DNA of 42,151 nucleotides from Planctomycetota bacterium (GTDB lineage: Bacteria; Planctomycetota; Phycisphaerae; Phycisphaerales; SM1A02): assembly GCA_016873255.1 (NCBI GenBank), contig VGXR01000017.1, positions 1 to 42,151 of the forward strand, read 5' to 3'. The notes beneath the pieces were generated by a model. That model saw nothing but the letters and a program-made list of their open reading frames with translations. It did no database searches and was not told the DNA's origin. Below, piece after piece: positions 1 through 7,892 of this stretch. Within the stretch, counting starts at the first letter, position 1. Each line of letters opens with the position of its first letter. The position numbers and the translations under genes are program-made.

Positions 1-2190
1 GGGCGACTCGACGAGGTCCTCGGCGGCATCCTCGGGCACGTCGTCCGCGGAGGCGCGGATCTTGTTGATCTCGTCGATCTGGTCCGGCGACAGCTTCACC
101 ACGTAGTCGGGCAGCACGCCCCAGTCCGTGGCGCCGGGCTTCTTGTGGACCAGCCGGCCCTTGGCCTCGCCGGGCTTCGGCGGCAGCAGGTAGTGCTGCA
201 CCGTGTACTTGACGTTGGCGTCCGCGCTGCCGCGCTTGCCGCCGATCTCGTGGACCTCCTGCACGCTGCCCTTGCCGAAGCTGCGCTCGCCCACCACCAC
301 GGCCGCATCGTGCGCCTCGAGCGCGCCGGAGACGATCTCGCTGGCGCTCGCGCTTCCCTCGTTGATGAGCACCACCGTGGGAATGTCCGCCAGCGGCGCG
401 CGGTTGCGCTGCGCGTTGAACGCGTACTGCTCCTGCCCGTTGCGGTCCTCCACGGCCACGATGCGGCCGCTCTTGAGGAACGCGTTCACGAACGACACCG
501 CGCTCTGCAGCAGGCCGCCGGGGTTGCCGCGCAGGTCGAGCACCAGCCCGCGCAGGTCGCCGGACGACGCCATGTCGCGGACGGCCTTCAGGAAGTCGGC
601 GAATGTGTCCTCGTTGAAGCCGGTGAGGCGCACGTAGCCGATGCGCGCGTCCTGGTCCACGAACCAGTCCCACATGGGCTCGAGCCGCTCGTTGTAGCCG
701 GTCTTGCGCCAGCCCTGCACGGAGAACATCTTGATGCTCTCGCGCACCAGCGGATAGGAGAGAGGCCCCTCCTCGCCCTCGCGGACGACCGACAGCTTGA
801 CGGTGGTGCCGGCGGGACCGGTGATGGTGTCCACGGCCTTGTCGAGCGGCCAGTCGGCGGTGCTCTCGCCGTTCACGCCGACGATCTTGTCGTTCGGCTT
901 GATGCCGGCGCGCTTGGCGGGGCTGCCGTCGAGCGGGTTGATGATGACGATCTCCCGCTTCTCGTTGTGGCGGATGAGGATGCCCACGCCCACGAACTTG
1001 CCCTTGATCATCTGGTTGAACCGGCGCAGCCGGTCGGGCCACACGATCTCGGTGTACGGATCCTCGAAGTCGTGCGTCATCGTGGCGATGGCGCCGTCGC
1101 CGAACTCGCGGACGAGCACCTCGACGGGCAGCTTGAGGGTGGCGTCGTTGGCGGCGCGCAGCGCCTGCATCACCTTGCGGAAGGTGCCCGCATCGACGTC
1201 GCCGGCCTTCATCGCCGAGACCGCCGTCATCTGGTCGGCCACGGCGGCCGCGAACGCGCCGGAGAGCTTGCCGTCGCCTGCCGTCGCGAAGTTCTCCTTG
1301 AGCGCGGCGGTGGTGCCCAGCAGCTTCACCATCGAGAGCCCGCCCTCGATCAGCGGCTTCCACCCCACGTTCTCCAGGTGCTCGCCGGCGATCCGAGAGA
1401 GCGACTCCTGCAGGATGCCCTCGTTGATCCCCTCGAGCGCCTGCTTCCAGTCGTCGGCGCCCTTCTCGTTGAACGCCGGGAACGGCTCCTTGCGGTCCTT
1501 CTCGTCCAGGCGCCCGTACTGCAGCTTGCGCAGCTCGTACCACGCCCGCGGCGCGTAGTTGAGCACCAGCATCACGCGCCGGCTGGCGTCCGTCTCCAGC
1601 GCGTCGTCGTACTTCTGGTACTCGTCGCGCAGCCCCGAGCCCTCGTACAGCGAGCGCACGCGGTTGAGCAGCTCCTCCACGTACAGCCAGTCGCCGTCGG
1701 CGCGCGCCGTGTCGATGGTCCTGTCGGCAAGCGCCACCGCGGACCGGACGCCCGGGGTGCGCAGGTCGCGCTGCCAGTCCTCGGAGAGGAACTTCAGGTA
1801 CGCGGCAGCCACGAGCGCCTTCACGCCGCTGCCGGCGGCAACGGCCTCGTCGAGTTCCTTGGCCTTGGCGGCACGCTGCTCCGCGACCTTCCGCTGCGTC
1901 TCGGCCACGTGGGACTCGCGTGCGGCCACCGACTCGCGCAGGCGCCTCGAGGCATCGGCAGACACGGCATCGGGCACCTTGGCGAGCAGCGCGTCGACCT
2001 TGGCCGACTCCCCGCGCCGCGCTGCATCCCAGAGCTCCTGCCCCCAGCGCTCGGTGGGCGATGCGTCCGCGGCAGGCGCCGCAGGCGCAGGCGCCTGCGC
2101 GTGCGCGGGGCCGGACAAGGCGACGGACAACACCGCGATCGCCGCGGACGCGGCAACGCGGAACATCGGGGCAAGCTGGCTGCAGCGCAT
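1..2190 (-). CDS. S41 family C-terminal processing peptidase (partial, 3' end outside window)
   Basis: Secreted serine protease of the CtpA/Prc family; the visible part is 730 codons and runs off the left edge without a stop. The ATG at 2188-2190 opens a signal peptide (MRCSQLAPMFRVAASAAIAV, cleavage near AHAQA), and a GGAG lies 8 nt upstream (2199-2202). A long helical, Ala/Glu/Arg-rich region (about residues 45-370) precedes a PDZ domain (about 390-470, containing INPLDGSPAKRAGI) and the protease core. The motif GSASASEI holds the predicted nucleophile Ser615, and the general base Lys640 is in FGKGSVQ; their 25-residue spacing is the family norm. The large N-terminal extension is longer than in ordinary CtpA and closer to Prc-type proteins. 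It acts in the periplasm or outside on misfolded or pre-processed proteins. The family call is secure; the substrate is unknown. Confidence 0.93.
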   Translation of the reverse strand, partial: MRCSQLAPMFRVAASAAIAVLSVALSGPAHAQAPAPAAPAADASPTERWGQELWDAARRGESAKVDALLAKVPDAVSADASRRLRESVAARESHVAETQRKVAEQRAAKAKELDEAVAAGSGVKALVAAAYLKFLSEDWQRDLRTPGVRSAVALADRTIDTARADGDWLYVEELLNRVRSLYEGSGLRDEYQKYDDALETDASRRVMLVLNYAPRAWYELRKLQYGRLDEKDRKEPFPAFNEKGADDWKQALEGINEGILQESLSRIAGEHLENVGWKPLIEGGLSMVKLLGTTAALKENFATAGDGKLSGAFAAAVADQMTAVSAMKAGDVDAGTFRKVMQALRAANDATLKLPVEVLVREFGDGAIATMTHDFEDPYTEIVWPDRLRRFNQMIKGKFVGVGILIRHNEKREIVIINPLDGSPAKRAGIKPNDKIVGVNGESTADWPLDKAVDTITGPAGTTVKLSVVREGEEGPLSYPLVRESIKMFSVQGWRKTGYNERLEPMWDWFVDQDARIGYVRLTGFNEDTFADFLKAVRDMASSGDLRGLVLDLRGNPGGLLQSAVSFVNAFLKSGRIVAVEDRNGQEQYAFNAQRNRAPLADIPTVVLINEGSASASEIVSGALEAHDAAVVVGERSFGKGSVQEVHEIGGKRGSADANVKYTVQHYLLPPKPGEAKGRLVHKKPGATDWGVLPDYVVKLSPDQIDEINKIRASADDVPEDAAEDLVESP

Positions 2191-2221
2191 CGCAGGATCT
2201 CCAGGGACGGAACCCCTACGA

Positions 2222-2229
2222 CTTATACT
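2222..2229. promoter_or_regulatory. Divergent -10 region between S41 protease and zinc-ribbon gene
   Basis: The short AT-rich island CTTATACT sits in the 152-bp gap between two divergent genes. On the plus strand it reads TATACT (2224-2229); on the minus strand it reads TATAAG (2222-2227). The minus reading would start transcription near 2215, giving a leader of about 25 nt that carries the GGAG of the protease gene. The plus reading would start near 2236, about 105 nt before the TTG proposed for the downstream gene. No convincing -35 is visible on either side. Confidence 0.5.
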
Positions 2230-2342
2230 TCAGTCAGGTTCAGAGCGAGGTCGGCGGTTTCCGGCCACAACTCGGCGGAGCGTCCAGAATCGACCCAGCC
2301 CGGCCATCCCCCGACGCTTCCCGGCCCTCCGCGCGCCGGGGC

Positions 2343-3191
2343 TTGGCTTCGGACACCCCCTGCTCGGGCTGCGGGCACAACCTGCGCGGCATGTCGCTCA
2401 AGGACCGATGCCCCGAGTGCGGCAAGCCCGTCCTGGACACGGTGCAGGGCGTCGCGCTCGATTCGGGCGAACGCGACGCCGCGGCGGATGCGCTGCGCTC
2501 CTACGGCAAGTCGTTCCTGTACGGGCTGCCGCTCGGCTTCTACGCCGTGGGCTGCGTCGGCCCGCCCATCGCGCTGGTGTCGCTGATGGGCAGCCTGCAG
2601 CGCTTCATCGCGCTCCGCAACGCCGCCGCCGCGCTGCCGGAAGAGGTGGCAACGGGAAACCAGGCACTCGCGCGCGCCCGGTCGGTGGCCTCCGCGGAGA
2701 TGGCCCTCGGCCTGCCGGCGCTCGTCCTCCTCTCCACCTCCGCGGCCGGGGTGCTCGGCGCGGATGCGGGACGCTTCGTGGCGCTTGCCGTGAGCAGCCT
2801 GTGGTTCGGCACGATGGCCCTCGGCATGATGGCGGGGTGGCTCTTCATGGACGCCACCATCGCCCGGCTGGCGCTGCCGGTCGCGCGCCGCTCGCTGGTG
2901 CCGGTCACGGTGCTGGCGACCGTGCCGGTGATGCTGGTGGCGAACGTCGTGGCCGAGGCGGACCTGTCGTGGAGCACCCCGGTGTCGGCGCCCGCCCGCA
3001 TCCTGGCCGCGCTCGCCTGGGCCGCGGCCAGCGGCATGCTCGCGATCGACGGATCCTCCGCGGGCGACGAGGTGGCCGGCGGCGCACGCAGGCGGCCGCC
3101 GCTCGCCGTGCCGACGGACGAACCGACCGCGTCCCGCCCCGCCGCCCGCCGCCGGACGCAGGAGGACGATGCCCCGATTCCGCTCGAGTGA
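2343..3191 (+). CDS. Zinc-ribbon membrane protein
   Basis: A protein of 282 residues beginning with a four-cysteine zinc ribbon: Cys7 and Cys10 in PCSGCGHNLRG, Cys23 and Cys26 in CPECGKP. This N-terminal arrangement is typical of Phycisphaerae membrane proteins of unknown role. It is followed by about four or five hydrophobic segments (roughly residues 60-85, 115-135, 145-175, 190-210, 220-240) and a basic, disordered tail. The reading frame is open further upstream, into the protease gene, but TTG at 2343 is the only usual start codon between the divergent -10 island and the first cysteine pair; the next ATG (2391) would destroy the ribbon. No specific function can be assigned. It converges on trpE with only 6 bp between the stops. 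Confidence 0.65.
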   Translation: MASDTPCSGCGHNLRGMSLKDRCPECGKPVLDTVQGVALDSGERDAAADALRSYGKSFLYGLPLGFYAVGCVGPPIALVSLMGSLQRFIALRNAAAALPEEVATGNQALARARSVASAEMALGLPALVLLSTSAAGVLGADAGRFVALAVSSLWFGTMALGMMAGWLFMDATIARLALPVARRSLVPVTVLATVPVMLVANVVAEADLSWSTPVSAPARILAALAWAAASGMLAIDGSSAGDEVAGGARRRPPLAVPTDEPTASRPAARRRTQEDDAPIPLE

Positions 3192-3197
3192 GCGGCG

Positions 3198-4718
3198 TCA
3201 CCGCGCGAACGCGCACTCCGCGAGGTCAATCGCGCGGCCGAGCGCGGCGCCCTTCGCGAGCGTCTCCTCGAACTCCGCGGCGGGCACGCTGTCGAGAACG
3301 ATGCCGGCGCCCGCCTGCAGGTCGACGCGCCACGGCACGCCCGCGCGGTGCCGGGCGGTCGGGATCACCATCGTGCGCAGGGCAAGCGCGATGTCCATGT
3401 CGCCGTCCCAGCCCACGGCACCGATGCCGCCGGAGTAGGGCCCGCGGCGCACGGGCTCCAGCTCGTCGATGATCTGGATGGCACGCACCTTCGGCGCCCC
3501 GCTCACGGTGCCCACGGGGAGCGTCGCGCGCAGCGCATCCCAGCAGTCGAGGCCCGCGCGCAGCCGGCCGGTGACGGTCGAGCTGATGTGCATCACGTGG
3601 CTGTAGCGCTCCACCTCCATGCAGCGCTCGATGCGCACGGTGCCCTGCTCGCACACTCGGCCGAGGTCGTTGCGGCCGAGGTCCACGAGCATCACGTGCT
3701 CCGCGCGCTCCTTCTCGTCGGCAAGCAGCTCGTGCTCGAGCGCCTCGTCCTCGCCCGCGTCGCGGCCGCGCCGGCGCGTGCCGGCGAGCGGGCGGTTGGT
3801 CACGGTGCCGCCGCGCACCCGGCAGAGGATCTCGGGGCTCGAGGCGACGAGGATCGAGCCCTCGGCCTGCAGGTAGATCTGGTAGGGACTGGGGTTCACC
3901 ACCCGCAGCGCGCGGTAGACGTCGAACGGGTCCGCGCCCGTCGTGCGCTCCATGCGGCGGCTGAGCACCACCTGGAACGCGTCGCCGGCGCGGATGTACT
4001 CCTGCGCGCGCTGCACCGCGGCCTCGAACGCGGCGCGCGGCATCGGGCCCTCGCCGGGCGGCGTGGGCCGCTGCGAGAGGTCGAGGTCGACCGCGCCGGC
4101 CGCGAGCGCCGGCCCGGGCGCGAGCAGTCGCGCGCAGAACGCGTCGAGCATGGAGCGCCCGTGCGCGAGCGCCGCGGCATCGTCGGGGTGCTCGTCGGCC
4201 GGGACGCTCACCACCGCGTGCACCACCTTCGAGACATGGTCGAACACGGCAACCTCGCGGTACATGCCGAAGTGCATGTCCGGCAGCCCGCGGTCGTCAT
4301 GCGGCGCGGCGGCGAACGGGAGCTTGCCCGGCTCGAGCCAGCGCACCGCGTCGAAGGCGCAGTAGCCGACCCATCCGCCGTGGAACGCCGCGGGGAGCGG
4401 GCCCTGCGGGGCCGGACGGTAGCGCGAGGAGATGGCGCGCACCGCGTCGAGCGGGTTGTCGGAGCGCATGCGGTCCGAGCGGCCGCGCCGACGGTCACGG
4501 ACCTCGACATCGTGGCCGCGCGCCAGCACCTCGAGCACCGGCTGCGCGCCCAGCATCGACCAACGGCCCACCGAGGACCCGTTCTCCACGCTCTCGAAGA
4601 GGAAGCTCGGTGCCTCGCGGTCGTCGGGGGCCACCAGCCGCCGGTACGCCAGCACCGGCGTCAGCTGGTCGGCCAGCAGCCGGCGCGTCAGCACGTGCAT
4701 CGAGACGGGGCCGTTCAT
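3198..4718 (-). CDS. trpE: Anthranilate synthase component I
   Basis: TrpE, 506 residues, converts chorismate and glutamine-derived ammonia to anthranilate, the first committed step of tryptophan synthesis. The N-terminal half has the TrpE-type segment SFLFESVENGSSVGRWS, which in other TrpE proteins is part of the tryptophan feedback site. The C-terminal chorismate-binding domain shows RPLAGTRRRG, AEHVMLVDLGRNDLGRV, LPVGTVSGAPK and QAGAGIVLDS. I choose ATG 4718 because the open frame upstream is only the shadow of ruvC. A TAGCCT -10 at 4727-4732 lies 8 nt before this ATG, so trpE may be transcribed separately as a nearly leaderless mRNA although it follows ruvC by only 11 nt. No trpG is visible in the window. 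PabB is the alternative; the N-terminal motif favours TrpE. Confidence 0.92.
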   Translation of the reverse strand: MNGPVSMHVLTRRLLADQLTPVLAYRRLVAPDDREAPSFLFESVENGSSVGRWSMLGAQPVLEVLARGHDVEVRDRRRGRSDRMRSDNPLDAVRAISSRYRPAPQGPLPAAFHGGWVGYCAFDAVRWLEPGKLPFAAAPHDDRGLPDMHFGMYREVAVFDHVSKVVHAVVSVPADEHPDDAAALAHGRSMLDAFCARLLAPGPALAAGAVDLDLSQRPTPPGEGPMPRAAFEAAVQRAQEYIRAGDAFQVVLSRRMERTTGADPFDVYRALRVVNPSPYQIYLQAEGSILVASSPEILCRVRGGTVTNRPLAGTRRRGRDAGEDEALEHELLADEKERAEHVMLVDLGRNDLGRVCEQGTVRIERCMEVERYSHVMHISSTVTGRLRAGLDCWDALRATLPVGTVSGAPKVRAIQIIDELEPVRRGPYSGGIGAVGWDGDMDIALALRTMVIPTARHRAGVPWRVDLQAGAGIVLDSVPAAEFEETLAKGAALGRAIDLAECAFAR

Positions 4719-4729
4719 CGCGCGCAAGG

Positions 4730-5275
4730 CTAGCCGCGTCCCTTCCCCGACCGCCCGCGCCGCGGCGCGGGCATGTCCGGGACCAGCGACCGCAGGTCGG
4801 CGTGGCGGCGCGCGGAGCAGGCTGCGATGGCAATGGCATCGGCGACGTCGGGCGGCTCGGGCACGCAACGCAGGCCGAACTGGTGCATGACGGCGCGCTG
4901 CATCTGCGCCTTGGACGCCCGGCCCCGCCCCGTCAGAGCCTTCTTCACCTCCGCCGGCGCGAACTCGTCGAGCGGCAGGTCGCGCAGCGCCGCCGACAGC
5001 AGCACGACGCCGCGCCCGTGGCCCATCACGATGGCGGTGCGCACGTGCGCCACGTGCGCGAACACCTCCTCCACTGCAAGACGGTCGGGACGCAGCTCGT
5101 CGAGCAGCGCGCCGAGCTCCTCGTGCAGCGTGCGCAGCCGGCGCACCACCGGCTCCTGCGCCTTGAGCCGGATGACCCCCGCCTCGAGGAGCGCCGGCTC
5201 CGTCGCGCCGGGGCGAAGCTCGACGCACGCATAGCCCGTGAGCCGCAGCCCGGGATCGATGCCGACCACCTTCAT
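4730..5275 (-). CDS. ruvC: Holliday junction resolvase RuvC
   Basis: RuvC, 181 residues, the endonuclease that resolves Holliday junctions with RuvAB. The catalytic acidic residues are in place: Asp7 in VVGIDPGL, Glu69 in AVEEVF, and Asp143 and Asp146 in PPDVADAIAI. The ATG at 5275 is chosen because it gives the canonical M-K-V-V-G-I-D-P-G start. It overlaps the stop of the upstream YdjY-domain gene (ATGA), implying translational coupling. The TAG stop forms the first half of the TAGCCT -10 assigned to trpE. ruvA and ruvB are not adjacent, unlike in many bacteria. Confidence 0.95.
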   Translation of the reverse strand: MKVVGIDPGLRLTGYACVELRPGATEPALLEAGVIRLKAQEPVVRRLRTLHEELGALLDELRPDRLAVEEVFAHVAHVRTAIVMGHGRGVVLLSAALRDLPLDEFAPAEVKKALTGRGRASKAQMQRAVMHQFGLRCVPEPPDVADAIAIAACSARRHADLRSLVPDMPAPRRGRSGKGRG

Positions 5276-6027
5276 GCCGTGCCCCCCTTCGGCACCTTGA
5301 TCACCAGCTCGACCGCGGTGCCGGACGCGGGCATCGCGTCGGTGCGCGCCTGCCACTGCGGCTCGGTGACGTCCGTGCGGTCGGGCACCACCTCGCGGAA
5401 GGCGACGACCTCGTCGCCGAAGGTGACGATGCCGACGATGCTGCCCGAGCGATCCGCCGCATAGTCATGCCCCGAGCCATTGCGACGGGCGCGCATGCGC
5501 GACCCCGCGAACACCCACGGGTGCTCCTCGAACCGGCGCCCGCGACCGGGGTCTGCGATCCAGCTTGACAGCGGCACCTCGCGCCCCCCGGCCCGCACCC
5601 AGAGCTCCACGCCCGGGCCAGCCGGAAGCACGCGTTCGATGCCGCCTGGGGTGCCGGGTGCCTCGCGCCAGCTTCCGGGAGCGCCTGGCTCGAACCCGAC
5701 GAGGAGCATGGCCGCGTGGACCGACCTCGCGGGGGCATCGATCACGAGAAGCGACTCATGATCGCGCGTCCCCCGCGCGCACACCGCCTGCTCGAGCCAG
5801 CCCTGGTTGCATGCCACCTCGGCGCGGACGCGCACCTCGCCACGGGCACGGTCGGCCACCACCCCGTCGGCGACCGCCACGGGGGTCTCCGCCGCCCGGG
5901 TCGCGGCCTGGGCCTCGGCGGACGGGCGCAAGGCGGAGGGGGCGCATGCCGCGGTTGCCATCGCAAGCGCAATGATGGTGCAGGGGACACGGCACGACAA
6001 TCGGGGCATGGATCGCTCTGGCTCCAT
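5272..6027 (-). CDS. YdjY-domain lipoprotein
   Basis: 251 residues (245 if the ATG at 6009 is used). It has an N-terminal lipoprotein signal ending in MATAAC, so the mature protein probably begins at that cysteine and is membrane-anchored. The core segment ACNQGWLEQAVC, followed by THE-like GTRDHESLLVIDA, then SVHAAMLLVGFEPG, matches the YdjY domain found in many planctomycete secreted proteins; its biochemical role is not known. The gene is first in an operon with ruvC (4-bp overlap) and possibly trpE. The transcript probably starts about 200 nt upstream and passes a hairpin-terminator leader (6168-6215). The link with ruvC is most likely just co-transcription. Confidence 0.8.
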   Translation of the reverse strand: MEPERSMPRLSCRVPCTIIALAMATAACAPSALRPSAEAQAATRAAETPVAVADGVVADRARGEVRVRAEVACNQGWLEQAVCARGTRDHESLLVIDAPARSVHAAMLLVGFEPGAPGSWREAPGTPGGIERVLPAGPGVELWVRAGGREVPLSSWIADPGRGRRFEEHPWVFAGSRMRARRNGSGHDYAADRSGSIVGIVTFGDEVVAFREVVPDRTDVTEPQWQARTDAMPASGTAVELVIKVPKGGTA

Positions 6028-6167
6028 ACATCGGTGCGCATCGCCCTCGACCGCAATTCTTGATTCGTCGGAGGGACCCGCCTCGCGCCCCCTGCCTCAC
6101 TTTCAGGGGCTTCAGGGGCGCCGTAATCTGGCCTATCCCCCCGATCGATCGCCCCGTCCTGAAAATG

Positions 6168-6215
6168 AAAAAGGCCCGGCGGAGACAAGCTCACGCCGAG
6201 CCCTTCCGGGGGCTC
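6168..6215 (-). terminator. Leader hairpin plus intrinsic terminator (attenuator-like), minus strand
   Basis: Read on the minus strand, arms 6202-6194 and 6181-6173 form a 9-bp GC-rich stem (one G-U pair) followed directly by five U residues (6172-6168), a textbook intrinsic terminator. A second stem, GAGCCC (6215-6210) with GGGCTC (6203-6198) around a 6-nt loop, uses the same bases 6198-6202 as the terminator's 5' arm, so the two structures are mutually exclusive. On the plus strand the wobble becomes C-A and there is no T-tract, so the orientation is minus. It lies about 15-50 nt downstream of a candidate promoter and upstream of the YdjY-ruvC operon. It could be an attenuator or the end of a very short RNA. 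Confidence 0.6.
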
Positions 6216-6226
6216 GCTGCGACCAT

Positions 6227-6257
6227 AGTATAACAACTCCGGACGCAGTGCGGTGAA
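6227..6257 (-). promoter_or_regulatory. Candidate promoter for the YdjY-ruvC transcript or a short RNA
   Basis: On the minus strand a perfect-looking -10 TATACT (6232-6227) is preceded, 19 nt upstream, by a weak -35 TTCACC (6257-6252). Predicted initiation is near 6220, just before the two exclusive hairpins. The same AT-rich spot reads TAGTAT/TATAAC on the plus strand and could also fire toward the QueD-like gene. An 11-codon ORF (M-V-A-A-S-P-R-K-G-S-A) overlaps this point, but its ATG would lie upstream of the predicted start of the RNA. Confidence 0.45.
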
Positions 6258-6279
6258 GCCTTCTCGAAAATTTTCGCAA

Positions 6280-7110
6280 ATGTTCACTTTTCCCGCGCAT
6301 GCCGCCATCGCCCTTCGGCGGACCGTCCGCATCGCTGTTGCGATGGATGCGGGGACTTGCCCCGGTTCCCCCCGAGCGCCGACCTTCCGCGCGCAGGGTT
6401 TCGCAGCGATGCCGTGGATCGCGCACCACGAGGTTCTCGCGGAGTGCCGCGGCGTTCCGGACCCGCACACGGGCTACCTGCTGGGCATCCAGGAGATCGA
6501 CGCAGCCGTGCGCGCTGGCGCAGGCCCGCTGCTCGCCGATTGGATCAGCGCCCGCAGCGCGCGCCCCGACGCGGCAGCGGCCGCTCGCCTGCTTGCCGAG
6601 GCAACGCAGCGCCACCTCCCGGGCGGCATCCGGCTGCATTCACTCCTCTGGCTTCCGAGCCCATTCTCATCCATCGCCTGGAGCACCGACATGCCTGAGC
6701 ACGCCATCCTCGCCGAGCGCTTCGAGTTCAGCGCATCGCACCGCCTGCACTGCCCCGACCGCTCGGACGAGGAGAACCGCAGGCTGTTCGGCAAGTGCAA
6801 CCACCCCAACGGGCACGGGCACAACTACCGCATCGAGGTGGGCATCCGCGTGCCCGCCGGCGCGGGCGCGGCCGGCTTCCCGGAAGGACGTCTCGACGCC
6901 GCGGTCCGGCGCGAGGTGATCGACCGGTTCGACCACAAGCACCTGAACGTGGACTGCGCGGAATTCGCGCGCCTCAACCCGTCGGTCGAGAACATCGCCC
7001 GCGTCTGCCACGCGCTGCTCGAGCCCGCGCTCGGCGCCGACGGCGCGCAACTGCACCATGTCACCGTGTGGGAGACGGAGAAGACCTCAGCCACCTACCC
7101 GGTTCGCTGA
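6280..7110 (+). CDS. queD: Two-domain 6-carboxytetrahydropterin synthase (QueD/PTPS family)
   Basis: 276 residues from ATG 6280 (285 from GTG 6253). The C-terminal half is a complete QueD/PTPS domain: zinc ligands His154 (FEFSASHRL) and His179/His181 (NGHGHNY), catalytic Cys173 in GKCNHPNGHGH, then FDHKHLN, PSVENIA and VWETEKTSATY. QueD makes 6-carboxytetrahydropterin for 7-deazaguanine (queuosine) synthesis. The N-terminal half (residues 18-110, with RRTVRIAVA and CRGVPDPHTGYLLGI) looks like a second PTPS-like fold without zinc ligands, an arrangement I associate with planctomycete homologues. The start is uncertain: no Shine-Dalgarno precedes either codon, and an internal ATG (6691) with GGAG ahead could make the catalytic domain alone. 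It converges on the CDGSH gene. Confidence 0.8.
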   Translation: MFTFPAHAAIALRRTVRIAVAMDAGTCPGSPRAPTFRAQGFAAMPWIAHHEVLAECRGVPDPHTGYLLGIQEIDAAVRAGAGPLLADWISARSARPDAAAAARLLAEATQRHLPGGIRLHSLLWLPSPFSSIAWSTDMPEHAILAERFEFSASHRLHCPDRSDEENRRLFGKCNHPNGHGHNYRIEVGIRVPAGAGAAGFPEGRLDAAVRREVIDRFDHKHLNVDCAEFARLNPSVENIARVCHALLEPALGADGAQLHHVTVWETEKTSATYPVR

Positions 7111-7142
7111 CGGCAACGGGCGCAAGCACCGCGTTCCCGCCG

Positions 7143-7367
7143 TCACGCGCAGGTGCAGCCCTTGAAGTCGTCGGGGCCCGACGAGGCGGACTGGCGGTCG
7201 TCGCCGTAGACGTGCAGCGTGCCGGGCTCCTCGCTCCGCGCGGCCTTGTGCGCGCCGTCGCAGAACGGGAAGTTCTTCGTGAGGCCGCAGGCGCAGATGA
7301 ACGCCGGCTTGTCGGAGGGCTCGACCTTGACGGGGGCGGTGGCGACGTGACGGACCAATCTTGCCAT
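7143..7367 (-). CDS. CDGSH iron-sulfur domain protein
   Basis: A 74-residue single-domain protein with the CDGSH signature CACGLTKNFPFCDGAH, whose three Cys and one His bind a 2Fe-2S cluster as in mitoNEET-type proteins. The cluster usually takes part in redox sensing or electron transfer, but no specific partner is indicated here. The start at 7367 is favoured over the ATG two codons upstream because a GGAG lies 6 nt before it and would be too close to the other. It follows the ACT-domain gene by 13 nt and is very likely co-transcribed with it. Confidence 0.88.
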   Translation of the reverse strand: MARLVRHVATAPVKVEPSDKPAFICACGLTKNFPFCDGAHKAARSEEPGTLHVYGDDRQSASSGPDDFKGCTCA

Positions 7368-7380
7368 GGGCATCTCCGGG

Positions 7381-7857
7381 TCAGGGGGCGAGGTCCTCCT
7401 CGGCGAGCAGGCGGAACCTCTTGCGGAGGAGGATCTGCCCGGCGAGGTGGTTGTCATCGACGCAGATCGCCACCGCGGGGTACTCGCCGCGGAGGAGAAT
7501 CGGGTAGGCGAATCGGATGTTGAGCTCGGCGCCGAGGAGGTGCAGGCACGTTGCCGACAGTCCCTGGTGCTCGCCGAGCTCGACGATGATCACGTCGGTC
7601 TCCGCGAACGTGTACTGGCTGCGCCGCAGGATGTGGCGGGCGGCATCGGCGTTGGTGAAGATCATCCGCACCACCGCGTAGTCGCTCGAGTCGACGATGC
7701 TGAAGGCCGCCAGGCGCGTGGAGGGGGCCTCGTCGAAGGTGTGGAGCAGCTCCAGCAGCTTGCCCACCTTGTTGTTCAGGAACACGCTGAACTGGCGCAC
7801 CGTCGGCGGGGCGTAGCCCAGTTCCGTGTCGGCGGATGGAGGAAGCGCGGCGCTCAT
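7381..7857 (-). CDS. Tandem ACT-domain protein
   Basis: 158 residues that resolve into two ACT-like repeats: RQFSVFLNNKVGKLLELLHTF opens the first (about 20-90), and TDVIIVELGEHQGLSATCLHLL opens the second (about 95-155). ACT domains bind small ligands, usually amino acids. No catalytic domain is attached, so it is probably a free-standing sensor, resembling the regulatory subunit type seen next to amino-acid or acetolactate enzymes. A TATCCT -10 (7874-7879) between the mqnD stop and this start, with a gap of 16 nt, suggests its own promoter with a short leader. Followed 13 nt later by the CDGSH gene. Confidence 0.78.
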   Translation of the reverse strand: MSAALPPSADTELGYAPPTVRQFSVFLNNKVGKLLELLHTFDEAPSTRLAAFSIVDSSDYAVVRMIFTNADAARHILRRSQYTFAETDVIIVELGEHQGLSATCLHLLGAELNIRFAYPILLRGEYPAVAICVDDNHLAGQILLRKRFRLLAEEDLAP

Positions 7858-7892
7858 CGCGGGTGGGCCGCGCAGGATAGCCCCGCGACCGC

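Noticed and set aside
145-2586. Very long plus-strand open frame opposite the S41 protease
   Set aside because: It is the antisense shadow of a GC-rich gene; its translation has no domains and is dominated by Ala, Arg, His and Val repeats, while the minus strand encodes a complete protease with catalytic residues.
3198-5228. trpE frame extended upstream across ruvC
   Set aside because: The extra part is low-complexity Arg/Ala sequence and overlaps ruvC, which has its own catalytic residues; TrpE starts properly at 4718.
6190-6226. Leader peptide of a tryptophan attenuator (M-V-A-A-S-P-R-K-G-S-A) upstream of the trpE operon
   Set aside because: It has no tryptophan codons, its ATG lies upstream of the predicted transcript start, and trpE has a closer candidate promoter.
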